Origin: an uncultured Porphyromonadaceae bacterium
Lineage (GTDB): Bacteria; Bacteroidota; Bacteroidia; Bacteroidales; Barnesiellaceae
Assembly: GCA_900538555.1 (NCBI GenBank)
Contig: UPYI01000002.1
Span: 186,001-250,000 of the forward strand
Direction of reading: 5' to 3'
DNA: 64,000 bases
The translations under genes and the position numbers were made by a program. Under the pieces are notes generated by a model. It was not told where the DNA came from. It was given only the letters and a program-made list of their open reading frames with translations, and did no database searches. Shown here piece after piece: positions 44,840 to 54,738 of this stretch; positions within the stretch are counted from its first letter, which is position 1; the number at the start of each line of letters is the position of its first letter.

Positions 44840-46057
44840 CTATCCGAACATCAAAGCTATTTTACGGACGGCTGCCGCCAATACATCGACCTCCTCGCGG
44901 GTATTGTACACCGAGAACGAAGCCCGCACCGTACCTTCGATACCCAACGACTCCATCAACGGTTGGGCACAATGGTGTCCCGTACGCACGGCGATACCTA
45001 ATTTATCGAGCAACAGCCCCATATCGTAATGGTGGATATTTCCGACCAGAAACGAAATGACCCCGCTCTTATCGGGTGCCTGCCCGAATATGCGCATGCC
45101 GTCGATCGCCGACAACTGTTCCGTCGCATAACGGGTCAGTTCCCGTTCATGTTCCGCAATCGTATCCAAACCGATACGGTCGATATAATCCAACGCCGCG
45201 CCGAAAGCCCGTGCGCCAACATAATCGGGCGTACCCGCTTCGAACTTAAACGGCAATTCATTGAATGTCGTTTTCTCGAACGATACATGACCGATCATCT
45301 CTCCGCCGCCTTGATACGGAGGCATCTGTTCCAACCATTTCTCTTTTCCGTAAAGTACGCCTATACCGGTGGGACCATACATCTTATGTGCCGAAAAGGC
45401 GTAAAAGTCGGCATCCAGATCCTGCACATCGACCCGCAGCCACGGAGCCGCCTGTGCTCCGTCCACCACCACCGGCACGCCCTGCCCGTGAGCATAAGCG
45501 ATCATCTCCTTCACCGGATTGACCGTCCCCAGCACATTCGATACATGGCAGAACGATACTAAACGGGTACGTTCGTTGAACAACGAGCGATATATATCCT
45601 GACGCAACACGCCCCGTTCGTCGATCGGAACCACCCGCAGCCGGATATTTATACGGCTCTGCAACAATTGCCACGGCACGATGTTGGCGTGGTGCTCCAT
45701 AACGGTAAGAATCACCTCGTCGCCCTCTTTCAGCCACATGCCGCCGAACGACGATGCCACCAGATTCAACGCTTCGGTCGTACCCCGCGTAAAGATCACT
45801 TCCGAGGTCGAAGCCGCACCGATAAACCGGCGTACCTTCTCCCGCGCCTCCTCATGCTCATGGGTAGCCTCCTGGCTCAACGTATGCACCCCCCGGTGCA
45901 CATTGGCATTGATCCGGTTGTATGTATCGGCAATCGTATCCACCACGCAACGGGGAGTCTGCGAAGTGGCGGCATTATCGAAATAAACCAACGGCTTGCC
46001 GTAGATCTGCCGATCGAGTATCGGATACTCCGCTCTTATTTTTTCAATATCCATCAT
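44840..46057 (-). CDS. sufS: Cysteine desulfurase SufS
   Basis: 405 residues, PLP class V, type II desulfurase. It supplies sulfur for Fe-S cluster assembly. Motifs: YFDNAATSQTP near the N-terminus, TRGTTEALNLVASSFG, VVDGAQAAPWLRVDVQDLDADFYAFSAHKMYGPTGIGVLYG in three parts with the PLP lysine in SAHK, and RTGHHCAQPLM with the catalytic Cys near the C-terminus. Last gene of the suf block; 12 nt after sufD. Confidence 0.97.
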   Translation of the reverse strand: MMDIEKIRAEYPILDRQIYGKPLVYFDNAATSQTPRCVVDTIADTYNRINANVHRGVHTLSQEATHEHEEAREKVRRFIGAASTSEVIFTRGTTEALNLVASSFGGMWLKEGDEVILTVMEHHANIVPWQLLQSRINIRLRVVPIDERGVLRQDIYRSLFNERTRLVSFCHVSNVLGTVNPVKEMIAYAHGQGVPVVVDGAQAAPWLRVDVQDLDADFYAFSAHKMYGPTGIGVLYGKEKWLEQMPPYQGGGEMIGHVSFEKTTFNELPFKFEAGTPDYVGARAFGAALDYIDRIGLDTIAEHERELTRYATEQLSAIDGMRIFGQAPDKSGVISFLVGNIHHYDMGLLLDKLGIAVRTGHHCAQPLMESLGIEGTVRASFSVYNTREEVDVLAAAVRKIALMFG

Positions 46058-46069
46058 GCTTCTCTTATA

Positions 46070-47419
46070 TTATCGGCATCCGCCGCATCCGGCACATTTT
46101 GCCAGTTCGCCCCGGAACCGTTTTTCCACCAACTGGCGCAAACGGTCTTTCAAGGCATCCAACCGCACATGTTCGATCACATCGTTGGTAAATGCAAACA
46201 TCAGCAGCATCCGCGCCTCCTCTTCCGGAATACCCCGCGAACGCATATAGAACAACGCATTCTGATCGAGCTGCCCGACTGTCGCGCCATGGCTGCATTT
46301 CACGTCATCGGCATATATCTCCAATTGCGGTTTCGTGTACATACGGGCTTCGGACGACGCACACAGGTTCTTGTTGCTTTGGTAAGCCTCGGTTTTCTGC
46401 GCATCGGGACGCACCAATATACGTCCGCTGAACGAACCGACAGCCCGGTCGTTCAATACATATTTAAACAGTTCGTTGCTCCGGCAGTTCGGTACGGCAT
46501 GATCGATAAACGTATGGTTATCGACCGACTGCGTACCGTCGGCAATCGCCATACCGCACAGGCACGTTTCGGCATGTTCGCCGCAGAAAGTCAGATAATA
46601 GTTGTTGCGGGTAACGCCGTTATGAAGCGTTATGCCGTTTACCAGCACATTCGAACCAGCCTCTTGCCGAACGAAAGTAGAAGCCACCCGGGAGGTATTC
46701 AACGACGACTCCTCCATATCGTAATAGTCGAACACGGAATCTTCGCCTACGAAAATTTCAGCGACCTGCGTCGCCAGCAACTTCGAAGCCGACTCGTCGG
46801 AATGGTCGCACACCAACAGCTTGGCACGGGAGTTGCGCCCGACCACGACCAGAATACGGCGGTTCGCCATCCAGTCTACCTTGCCATTCAGAATATTGAC
46901 CAATTGTATCGGTCGTTCCACTTCCGTGTTGTCGGGAATATACAGGAAAAAGCCGTCTTGTGCCAATGCGGTATTCAACGCCACAGTTCCGTCACGCCCC
47001 ATATCGGCAGCCATGCCGTAATACCGGGCGATGAGATCGGGATGCGACAGTGCCGCTTCGCGCAAGCTGCCGGCGATAACCCCGTCGGGCAGTTTCGCTT
47101 TCGGCATCTCCCGGTCGTAAAAATTATCATTCACTAAAAAGTAAAGCGAAGTACTCAGGTTCGGCACATCGCAACGGAACACCTCATACGGGTTTGCCGG
47201 TATTTCGATCCTGCCTAAATTCAATCCGTAATCGGGGGCATAGATCGCCTCCAAATCGGTGCGTTTGTACTCTTCGCTCCGCTTGCCGGGCAGACCGTTT
47301 TTTCGAAGCAACGCCACAGCTTCGTCGCGCCACCGGTTCATCGCCGGTGCCGAGTGAGAACAGATCAGCCCGCGTTGCTGCTCATACAGATCGATATATT
47401 GTTGTATTGCACTCATCAT
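46070..47419 (-). CDS. sufD: Fe-S assembly scaffold subunit SufD
   Basis: 449 residues, SufB/SufD family. C-terminal core motifs: CSHGATVGQLDQNALFYMRSRGIPEEEARMLL (in parts), with the conserved His in SHGATVG, and a beta-helix before it. An N-terminal helical part contains RWRDEAVALLRKNGLPGKRSEEYKRT in parts. The last residues KCAGCGGCR are cysteine rich and unusual. It forms the SufBC2D complex with sufB and sufC products. It follows sufC by 20 nt. Confidence 0.95.
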   Translation of the reverse strand: MMSAIQQYIDLYEQQRGLICSHSAPAMNRWRDEAVALLRKNGLPGKRSEEYKRTDLEAIYAPDYGLNLGRIEIPANPYEVFRCDVPNLSTSLYFLVNDNFYDREMPKAKLPDGVIAGSLREAALSHPDLIARYYGMAADMGRDGTVALNTALAQDGFFLYIPDNTEVERPIQLVNILNGKVDWMANRRILVVVGRNSRAKLLVCDHSDESASKLLATQVAEIFVGEDSVFDYYDMEESSLNTSRVASTFVRQEAGSNVLVNGITLHNGVTRNNYYLTFCGEHAETCLCGMAIADGTQSVDNHTFIDHAVPNCRSNELFKYVLNDRAVGSFSGRILVRPDAQKTEAYQSNKNLCASSEARMYTKPQLEIYADDVKCSHGATVGQLDQNALFYMRSRGIPEEEARMLLMFAFTNDVIEHVRLDALKDRLRQLVEKRFRGELAKCAGCGGCR

Positions 47420-47439
47420 CGATTGCTTTACGACGAAAT

Positions 47440-48192
47440 CTATTCGCCCAGTTCTTTTTTAATCCAGTCGTAACCCTTTTCTTCCAGTTCGAGGGCAAGT
47501 TCGGGTCCACCCGATTTCACAATACGCCCTTTGTACAGCACATGAACGAAATCGGGTGCAATATAATCGAGCAACCGCTGATAGTGGGTGATCACGATCG
47601 TAGCGTTCTTTTCCGATTTCAATTTGTTCACGCCGCCGGCAACAATCCGCAGGGCATCGATATCCAGACCGCTGTCGGTTTCGTCGAGAATCGACAGGCG
47701 CGGTTCGAGCATCGCCATCTGGAAAATCTCGTTCCGTTTTTTCTCTCCGCCCGAAAAGCCTTCATTCACCGAGCGGCTTGCCAATTTATTGTCCAATTCG
47801 ACGATAGCCCGTTTCTCGCGCATCAGCTTCAAGAAATCGGTAGCCGATATAGGTTCTTCGTTCCGGTATTTACGCAATTCGTTTACCGCCGCACGCATGA
47901 AGTTCACCATACTCACGCCCGGTATCTCCACCGGATATTGAAAACTCAAAAACAGTCCTTCGTGCGAACGGTCTTCGGGCGACAAAGCCAACAGATCTTT
48001 TCCGTAGAAATCGACCGATCCACCGGTAACCTCAAACGCCGGGTTGCCAGCCAGCACCGACGACAAAGTACTTTTCCCCGAACCGTTCGGTCCCATAATC
48101 GCATGAACCTCGCCCGGTTTTACCGTCAGGTCGATGCCTTTCAAAATCTCTTTGCCGTTGATGGCGGCATGTAGGTCTTTGATTACTAACAT
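47440..48192 (-). CDS. sufC: Fe-S assembly ATPase SufC
   Basis: 250 residues, ABC-type ATPase. Walker A GPNGSGKSTLSSVLAG (about 35-50), signature FSGGEKKRNEI, Walker B LSILDETDSGLDIDALR, and the His switch VITHYQRLLDYI. It energises the SufBCD scaffold in the cytoplasm. A repeat copy separates it from sufB, giving a spacer of 118 nt instead of the short spacing expected in this operon. Confidence 0.97.
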   Translation of the reverse strand: MLVIKDLHAAINGKEILKGIDLTVKPGEVHAIMGPNGSGKSTLSSVLAGNPAFEVTGGSVDFYGKDLLALSPEDRSHEGLFLSFQYPVEIPGVSMVNFMRAAVNELRKYRNEEPISATDFLKLMREKRAIVELDNKLASRSVNEGFSGGEKKRNEIFQMAMLEPRLSILDETDSGLDIDALRIVAGGVNKLKSEKNATIVITHYQRLLDYIAPDFVHVLYKGRIVKSGGPELALELEEKGYDWIKKELGE

Positions 48193-48221
48193 CGTTATAT
48201 AGTTTTATTTTTTCATTTACC

Positions 48222-48292
48222 CATGCACCTTTTCTCGCCTCGGCATAGTCTGAACAAGTTCGCCTCTGCTCTCGGCTTATCGAAAACGTTTA
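48222..48292 (+). repeat. Intergenic repeat inserted between sufB and sufC
   Basis: Plus-strand copy of the subtype seen at 41196-41264: ATGCACCTTTTCTCGCCTC, GGCATAG, TGAACAAGTTCG, CTCTGCTCTCGGCTT, CGAAAACGTT. It is antisense to the suf operon and accounts for most of the sufB-sufC spacer. Confidence 0.75.
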
Positions 48293-48310
48293 TCATATCC
48301 ATGCAGCCGG

Positions 48311-49795
48311 TCAGCCGACCGAGCCTTCCAGCGAAATCTGCAACAGCCGCTGCGCCTCTACGGCAAACTCCATCGGCAACTTGCTCATCACCTCTTTGGC
48401 ATAGCCGTTCACGATCAGCCCTACCGCCTCTTCGGTCGGAATACCGCGCTGGTTGCAATAGAAAATCTGCTCTTCATTGATTTTCGAGGTCGTCGCTTCA
48501 TGCTCCACAACCGCCGTATCGTTCTGTATCTCCATATAGGGGAATGTGTGCGCCCCGCAATGCGAACTCAACAACAGGCTGTCGCACTGCGTAAAGTTAC
48601 GGGCATTATCGGCTCTCGGCGAAACATGCACCAGTCCGCGATAGCTGTTCTGGCTATATCCGGCAGAGATACCTTTCGACACGATCGTACTGCGGGTATC
48701 CTTGCCCAAGTGAATCATTTTCGTACCCGTATCCGCCTGTTGCCGGTTGTTGGTTACGGCTACCGAATAAAATTCGCCGACGGCATGGTCGCCTGCCAAC
48801 ACACAGCTCGGATACTTCCACGTGATCGCCGAACCCGTTTCCACTTGTGTCCACGACAATTTGGAATAGTCGCCTTTACACAGCCCCCGCTTCGTCACGA
48901 AGTTATAGATACCTCCTTTGCCCTCCTTGTCGCCCGGATACCAGTTCTGCACCGTCGAATACTTCACTTCGGCACGGTCATGCACCACGATCTCCACAAT
49001 GGCGGCGTGTAGCTGGTTCTCGTCGCGCATCGGAGCGGTACAGCCTTCCAGATAGCTGACATAGCTGTCGTCGTCCGCCACGATCAGCGTCCGTTCGAAC
49101 TGCCCCGTATTGGCGGCATTGATCCGGAAATAGGTCGATAGCTCCATCGGGCAACGGACTCCCTTCGGGATATAGACAAACGAACCGTCGCTGAATACCG
49201 CCGAATTCAAGGCGGCAAAGAAATTATCGGCATACGAAACGACCGACCCCAAATAACGTTTTACCAGATCGGGATAATCTTTCACCGCCTCGCTGAACGA
49301 ACAAAATATAACACCCAGTTCAGCCAACTTCTCGCGGAAAGTCGTTTTCACCGACACGCTATCCATTACCGCATCGACAGCGATACCCGACAATTTCATC
49401 TGCTCTTCGAGCGAGATACCGAGTTTGTCGAAAGTCTTGCGCAGTTCCGGGTCTACTTCATCCAGGCTATTCGGTGCTTTCTTGGTTTTCGGCGCCGCAT
49501 AATAACTGATCGCCTGATAGTCGATTTCCGGAATATCCAGATGCGCCCAATGCGGCATATCCATTTTCAGCCAATGGGCATACGCTTTCAGGCGGAATTG
49601 CAACAGCCACTCCGGTTCGCCTTTCTTCGCCGAGATATGCCGTATGATATCTTCGTTCAATCCGCGGGGTATCACATCGGTTTCGATATCGGTAACGAAA
49701 CCGTACTTATATTCACCCGAGGTGACCTCGTCTAAAATATCGTCGTTTTTCTCTTTCAGAGTTATATTCTCTTCTTTTTCCATCGGTTCTTCCAC
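48311..49795 (-). CDS. sufB: Fe-S assembly scaffold SufB
   Basis: 494 residues, normal length. Conserved parts: GEPEWLLQFRLKAYAHW, FVYIPKGVRCPMELSTYFRIN, DDDSYVSYLEGCTAPMRDENQLHAA in parts, the core HIVSKGISAG-type text (STIVSKGISAGYSQNSYRG), and the C-terminal VEHEATTSKINEEQIFYCNQRGIPTEEAVGLI with the catalytic core. It holds the nascent cluster in SufBC2D. It begins 3 nt after cvpA's stop, so coupled with cvpA. Confidence 0.97.
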   Translation of the reverse strand: MEEPMEKEENITLKEKNDDILDEVTSGEYKYGFVTDIETDVIPRGLNEDIIRHISAKKGEPEWLLQFRLKAYAHWLKMDMPHWAHLDIPEIDYQAISYYAAPKTKKAPNSLDEVDPELRKTFDKLGISLEEQMKLSGIAVDAVMDSVSVKTTFREKLAELGVIFCSFSEAVKDYPDLVKRYLGSVVSYADNFFAALNSAVFSDGSFVYIPKGVRCPMELSTYFRINAANTGQFERTLIVADDDSYVSYLEGCTAPMRDENQLHAAIVEIVVHDRAEVKYSTVQNWYPGDKEGKGGIYNFVTKRGLCKGDYSKLSWTQVETGSAITWKYPSCVLAGDHAVGEFYSVAVTNNRQQADTGTKMIHLGKDTRSTIVSKGISAGYSQNSYRGLVHVSPRADNARNFTQCDSLLLSSHCGAHTFPYMEIQNDTAVVEHEATTSKINEEQIFYCNQRGIPTEEAVGLIVNGYAKEVMSKLPMEFAVEAQRLLQISLEGSVG

Positions 49796-49798
49796 AGG

Positions 49799-50383
49799 TT
49801 AAGCCTCTTGCGACACGGAGCCCGAAAGAGCGTCCCCGTCGTGAGAATGAATAAAGAACAAATCATCCGCCGCTTTGGTTGTAGGCAAAGAGACATCGCC
49901 TATCGACTTCGTTGCCATATCGAGCAACATCGGTGCAAAGTCGAGTGTCCATGCGTAGAACTTCGATTCCCGCGTATCTTTCCGTTTCAGCAAGACACCG
50001 TCGGTATCGACCAACGCCAACAGGTTTGCCAGCACACTCAGCAGCAATATATATTTCGCCGCGCCGAACACGCCGCCGATCAACCGGTCGATCCATCCCA
50101 ACGCCACACCTTGCGTGATGCGCTGCAACAGACGTGCCAAAGCGAACACCGATAAATAAACAATCAGAAACACCAATACATACGAAGCGATCTCTGCCGT
50201 AGTAGCCGACAGATCTACCACCGAACGCAACCAGTGGGAAAACTCCGCCGCAAACAAGCGGGCGCCGATAATACCGATCAGGAAACCGCCCAACGATCCC
50301 AACTGGCGGAAGATACCTTTGGATGCTCCCACAACAGCCCCCGCCAATAATACGGTAAGAATAATAATATCAATGTAATTCAT
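49799..50383 (-). CDS. CvpA-family membrane protein
   Basis: 194 residues with four membrane helices within about 1-115: IDIIILTVLLAGAVVGASKG, LGGFLIGIIGARLFAAEF, IASYVLVFLIVYLSVFALARLLQ and the GWIDRLIGGVFGAAKYILLLSVL segment, a family hallmark. The C-terminal tail is polar. CvpA proteins are needed for colicin V production in E. coli and for envelope homeostasis; the precise role here is not known. It sits between infB and sufB, an arrangement usual in Bacteroidales. A -7 box TAATTTTG (minus strand, 50410-50417) lies 27 nt upstream. Confidence 0.9.
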   Translation of the reverse strand: MNYIDIIILTVLLAGAVVGASKGIFRQLGSLGGFLIGIIGARLFAAEFSHWLRSVVDLSATTAEIASYVLVFLIVYLSVFALARLLQRITQGVALGWIDRLIGGVFGAAKYILLLSVLANLLALVDTDGVLLKRKDTRESKFYAWTLDFAPMLLDMATKSIGDVSLPTTKAADDLFFIHSHDGDALSGSVSQEA

Positions 50384-50549
50384 CTCGTTTTCGATTATAT
50401 ATTAGGGTACAAAATTACATTATTTTTCAGACTTTCCGTAGCTGTTGCCCCGAAATCGCACACAATATATACGACAAGAGACCGTATCCGTCGGATACAG
50501 CCCCTTATCGCAAATGCCATCGGGCATTTCGTATTTTCCGGGAACACCG
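50384..50549. promoter_or_regulatory. infB-cvpA spacer: cvpA promoter and hairpins
   Basis: TAATTTTG (minus, 50410-50417) is the cvpA-suf -7 candidate. Nearer infB there are two small stems, GTATCC-GTC-GGATAC and AAATGCC-ATCG-GGCATTT; neither has a clear T-run on the minus strand. Confidence 0.5.
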
Positions 50550-53408
50550 TTACAGCGTCTTCTTCACTTCCACTTCCTCGTACGCCTCGATCAAGTCGCC
50601 CACGCGCACGTCGTTATAGTTGGTGATATTCAAACCGCATTCGTAACCGGTAGCCACCTCTTTCACATCGTCTTTGAAGCGTTTCAAAGAACCGAGGTCG
50701 CCGGTATAAATAACGATACCGTCACGAATCAGGCGCACTTTCGTATTCCGTTTGAGTTTACCCTCTTTCACGGCACATCCGGCAACCGTACCCACTTTGG
50801 TGATGTGGTAGGTTTCGCGGACTTCGGCAGTACCGGTCACCTCTTCCTTGATTTCGGGCGACAACATACCTTCCATAGCCGCTTTGATCTCTTCGATCGC
50901 ATCGTAGATGATCGAATAGAGACGGATGTCCACTCCTTCGCGTTCGGCAAGACGACGTGCCGCCATAGACGGACGCACTTGGAAACCGACGATAATCGCA
51001 TCGGAAGCCGCCGCCAGCGTCACATCCGATTCGGAAATCTGACCGACAGCCTTATGCAACAGATTGACTTGAATTTCGGGAGTAGAGAGCTTGATCAACG
51101 AATCGCCCAACGCTTCCACCGAACCGTCCACATCACCTTTCACGATGATATTCAGCTCTTGGAAGTTTCCGATAGCGATCCGGCGACCTATATCGTCGAG
51201 AGTCAGCAACTTATGCGTACGCAAACCTAACTCGCGTTGCAACTGTTCGCGTTTGTTGGCGATTTCGCGAGCTTCCTGTTCCGTTTCCATTACGTGGAAC
51301 ACATCACCCGCCTGCGGCGCACCGTTCAATCCCAAGATCTGTACCGGTGTGGAAGGTCCTGCCTCCTTGATACGGGTATTACGTTCGTTGAACATGGCTT
51401 TGACACGACCGTAGTTCGTTCCAGCCAACAGGATATCGCCCATTTTCAACGTACCGTTCTGCACCAGTACGGTAGCCACATATCCGCGACCCTTGTCAAG
51501 AGTCGATTCGATCAACGTTCCGACAGCCCGACGGTTGGGATTCGCTTTCATATCGAGCAACTCGGCTTCGAGCAATACCTTTTCCATCAGCTCGTGTACG
51601 CCGGTTCCCTTTTTCGCAGAGATCTCCTGCGACTGATATTTTCCGCCCCAGTCCTCGACCAGATAATTCATATTCGCGAGCTCCTCCTTGATCTTCTCGG
51701 GGTTCGCATTAGGCTTATCTATTTTATTGATAGCAAACACGATAGGCACGCCAGCCGCCGAAGCATGGTTGATAGCCTCTACGGTCTGCGGCATCACATT
51801 GTCGTCGGCTGCCACAATGATAATCGCAATATCGGTAGCCTTCGCACCGCGGGCACGCATGGCGGTAAACGCTTCGTGACCCGGCGTATCGAGGAACGTG
51901 ATACGGCGGCCGTCGTCCAGTTTCACATTATACGCACCGATGTGCTGTGTAATACCGCCCGCCTCACCGGCAATCACATTGGCATTGCGGATATAGTCGA
52001 GCAACGATGTCTTACCGTGGTCTACGTGACCCATCACTACGACTACCGGAGGCCGCGACACCAGATCTTCTTCGCTGTCCTCTTCCTCGTTGATGGCTTC
52101 CACCACTTCCGCACTCACAAACTCGGTTTTAAATCCGAACTCTTCGGCTACGATATTGATCGTTTCAGCATCGAGCCGCTGGTTGATAGAAACCATCATG
52201 CCGATGCTCATGCAGGTGGAAATGACATTGTTCACCGGAACATCCATCATCACTGCCAGGTCGTTCGCCGTAACGAACTCGGTCAGTTTCAGAATGTGGC
52301 TTTCCGCCTGTTCCTGTTCTGCCAGTTCGCGTTCGCGGGTAGAGAACGCTTCGCGTTTCTCCTTACGCCATTTGGCTGATTTCTTCTGGTTTTTATTGGT
52401 CAAACGGGCAAGCGTCTCTTTAATCTGCTTCTGTACGTCCTCTTCGTTCACTTCGGCTTTTACCGGACGCTGGGGCTTGTTGTTGCCCTTTGCCGGTTTA
52501 CCGCCGGGACGGTTTCCGTTGTTATTGCCGCCCTGATGACGAGGCTGTTGCTGACCGAAAGAAGATGCGCTCTTTTCAATATCGACTTTCTCTTTATTGA
52601 TCCGTTTGCGTTTCCGGCGTTCTCCCGACTCGTTGTCGGATGCCGCTCCGCCTTCGGCGGGTTTACGGGCTTCAAGGCGTTGTTTCTCTTTGGCTTCACG
52701 CTCTTTCCGTTTCTCCTCCTTGTTTTTCTTTTTCGGACGGGTCTGCTGGTTCAATGCCGACAGGTCGATCTTTCCGACCACATTTATCGTAGAAGTCAAT
52801 GTCGGACGTCCCAATGTGAACACTTCATCCTTATCGGCTGCGGGAGCTGCCGGTTGAGCGGCAGCCGGTTTTACCTCTTCCGCTTTCGGCTCCGGTTTCA
52901 CTTCGGGCTTTATTTCGGGTTTCACTTCGGGTTTCGGTTCGGATTTCGGTTCTACCACCGGTTCGGGTTTAGGCTCCGGTTTAAGCTCCGGTTTCACCGG
53001 TTGAGGCTGTTCCGGTTTCACCTCAGGTTTCGGGGCAACAACGGGTTCGGGAGCAGGCTTGGGAGCCGCCGGCTTTTTGGGGTTCAGATCGATTTTACCG
53101 ACTACCTTCACCCGCACCTCCTCAGGTCTTGTCACCTTCACCTCCTGCGGTTCTACACGAACCGGCTCTTCGGCGGGGGCAGTAGCTTTGGGAGCAGCCT
53201 CTTTATGACGACCCGAACTGAGACTATCCGATTCGAGTTTCAAGTTTTTGTCGTTACTGAATTCTTTTACCAACAGTTGATATTGCTCGTCGGTAATTTT
53301 CGTATTCGGATTAGCCTCTACCGAAAAGCCTTTCTTTTGCAGAAATTCGACAGCCGTCTGGATTCCCACATTCAAATCTCTTGCTACTTTATTTAACCTG
53401 ATTGACAT
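50550..53408 (-). CDS. infB: Translation initiation factor IF-2
   Basis: 952 residues. It brings initiator tRNA to the 30S subunit. An N-terminal IF2N domain (1-55, VARDLNVGIQTAVEFLQKKG) is followed by a long low-complexity linker rich in Lys-Pro-Glu-Pro (about 80-330), a second IF2N-like part (about 380-440), and the GTPase domain from about 455 with GHVDHGKTS, DTPGHEAF and NKIDKPNANPEK, then domains II-IV to the end. The linker encodes imperfect KPEPKPE repeats that differ in number between relatives. It follows nusA by 75 nt. Confidence 0.98.
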   Translation of the reverse strand: MSIRLNKVARDLNVGIQTAVEFLQKKGFSVEANPNTKITDEQYQLLVKEFSNDKNLKLESDSLSSGRHKEAAPKATAPAEEPVRVEPQEVKVTRPEEVRVKVVGKIDLNPKKPAAPKPAPEPVVAPKPEVKPEQPQPVKPELKPEPKPEPVVEPKSEPKPEVKPEIKPEVKPEPKAEEVKPAAAQPAAPAADKDEVFTLGRPTLTSTINVVGKIDLSALNQQTRPKKKNKEEKRKEREAKEKQRLEARKPAEGGAASDNESGERRKRKRINKEKVDIEKSASSFGQQQPRHQGGNNNGNRPGGKPAKGNNKPQRPVKAEVNEEDVQKQIKETLARLTNKNQKKSAKWRKEKREAFSTRERELAEQEQAESHILKLTEFVTANDLAVMMDVPVNNVISTCMSIGMMVSINQRLDAETINIVAEEFGFKTEFVSAEVVEAINEEEDSEEDLVSRPPVVVVMGHVDHGKTSLLDYIRNANVIAGEAGGITQHIGAYNVKLDDGRRITFLDTPGHEAFTAMRARGAKATDIAIIIVAADDNVMPQTVEAINHASAAGVPIVFAINKIDKPNANPEKIKEELANMNYLVEDWGGKYQSQEISAKKGTGVHELMEKVLLEAELLDMKANPNRRAVGTLIESTLDKGRGYVATVLVQNGTLKMGDILLAGTNYGRVKAMFNERNTRIKEAGPSTPVQILGLNGAPQAGDVFHVMETEQEAREIANKREQLQRELGLRTHKLLTLDDIGRRIAIGNFQELNIIVKGDVDGSVEALGDSLIKLSTPEIQVNLLHKAVGQISESDVTLAAASDAIIVGFQVRPSMAARRLAEREGVDIRLYSIIYDAIEEIKAAMEGMLSPEIKEEVTGTAEVRETYHITKVGTVAGCAVKEGKLKRNTKVRLIRDGIVIYTGDLGSLKRFKDDVKEVATGYECGLNITNYNDVRVGDLIEAYEEVEVKKTL

Positions 53409-53483
53409 ACTTATTTTTTACATTAATACTAAAAATAGTGGAGAGGTTTTTGTCGCGCCCTCTCCGGGTGCGGGAAGGACGAA

Positions 53484-54737
53484 TCAATCTTCGAACTCCG
53501 CTTTCAAGATAGCCAATACCTCATCGACGGTATCGTCTTCCAGATCGGCTTTTTCGATCAGGGTTTCGCGGGGCATAGCCAGCACGCTCTTCGCAGTAGC
53601 GCAACCGATAGCTTTCAACGCATCGATCACCCAGCTATCGATTTCGTCGGAGAATTCGTCGAGGTAAATATCCTCATCTTCCTCCTCGTCGATATCGCGA
53701 TAAACGTCGATCGTATATCCGGTAAGCATCGAAGCCAGCTTGATATTCAAACCGCCCTTACCGATTGCCAGAGAAACCTCTTCGGGTTTCAGGAACACTT
53801 CGGCTTTCTTTTCTTCTTCGTTCAGTCTGATCGAAGAGATTTTCGCCGGGCTCAACGCGCGTTGGATAAACAACGATGCGTTGGAGGTGTAGTTGATCAC
53901 GTCGATATTCTCGTTACGGAGTTCGCGGACGATACCGTGGATACGCGAACCTTTCACACCGACGCAGGCTCCCACCGGGTCGATACGATCGTCGTACGAC
54001 TCTACCGCCACTTTGGCACGCTCGCCCGGGATACGGGCAATCGCACGGATCAGGATCAGACCGTCGTGAATTTCGGGCACTTCCAGTTCGAACAGGCGGC
54101 GCAGGAAATCGTTCGACGTACGCGAAACGATGATCTTCGGGTTGTTGTTCTTGTTGTCCACATCCAGCACGACCGCACGTGCCGTTTCACCTTTCCGGTA
54201 AAAATCCGACGGGATCTGTTCCGACTTCGGCAACAGCAGTTCATTGCCCTCGTCGTCGATAAGCAACATCTCGCGTTTCCAAGTCTGATAAACTTCGGCG
54301 CTTACCAACTCACCGATTTTATCTTTATACTTATTATATATGGCATCTTTCTGCAAATCGAGAATCTTCGAAGCCAACGTCTGGCGCAAGTTCAAGATAG
54401 CACGACGACCGAATTTTTCGAAGATCACTTCGTCGGTCATCTCCTCACCCACTTGGAAATCGGGATCGGTCTGACGGGCTTCCGACAAAGACACCTGCAA
54501 ATTGCTGTCGGTCACCTGACCGTCTTCCACGATCTCGCGGTTCCGCCAGATCTCGAAGTCGCCTTTGACAGGATTGACAATCACATCGAAGTTTTCGTCC
54601 GTACCGAACATTTTAGCCAGCACATTCCGGAACGACTCCTCCAACACGCTGATCATCGTCGTTATCTCAATATTCTTTAACTCTTTAAACTCAGAGAACG
54701 TATCGACCATGCTCATGGTCTCCTCTTTCTTAGCCAT
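53484..54737 (-). CDS. nusA: Transcription termination/antitermination factor NusA
   Basis: 417 residues. N-terminal RNA polymerase-binding domain (about 1-130), S1 domain (about 135-205), two KH domains (about 210-350, DPVGACVGVKGSRIHGIVRELRNE and the LAIGKGGLNIKLASMLTGY segment), and a short acidic C-terminal domain with helix-hairpin-helix text. The Leu-Ala-Ile-Gly-Lys-Gly-Gly signature of KH2 is intact. It starts 1 nt after the stop of rimP. Normal for the phylum, which lacks the second C-terminal repeat of E. coli NusA. Confidence 0.97.
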   Translation of the reverse strand: MAKKEETMSMVDTFSEFKELKNIEITTMISVLEESFRNVLAKMFGTDENFDVIVNPVKGDFEIWRNREIVEDGQVTDSNLQVSLSEARQTDPDFQVGEEMTDEVIFEKFGRRAILNLRQTLASKILDLQKDAIYNKYKDKIGELVSAEVYQTWKREMLLIDDEGNELLLPKSEQIPSDFYRKGETARAVVLDVDNKNNNPKIIVSRTSNDFLRRLFELEVPEIHDGLILIRAIARIPGERAKVAVESYDDRIDPVGACVGVKGSRIHGIVRELRNENIDVINYTSNASLFIQRALSPAKISSIRLNEEEKKAEVFLKPEEVSLAIGKGGLNIKLASMLTGYTIDVYRDIDEEEDEDIYLDEFSDEIDSWVIDALKAIGCATAKSVLAMPRETLIEKADLEDDTVDEVLAILKAEFED

Positions 54738-54738
54738 A

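Noticed and set aside
52860..53060. Repeated Pro/Glu/Lys codons in infB as a mobile or satellite repeat
   Set aside because: The low-complexity linker is a normal part of IF-2 in this phylum.
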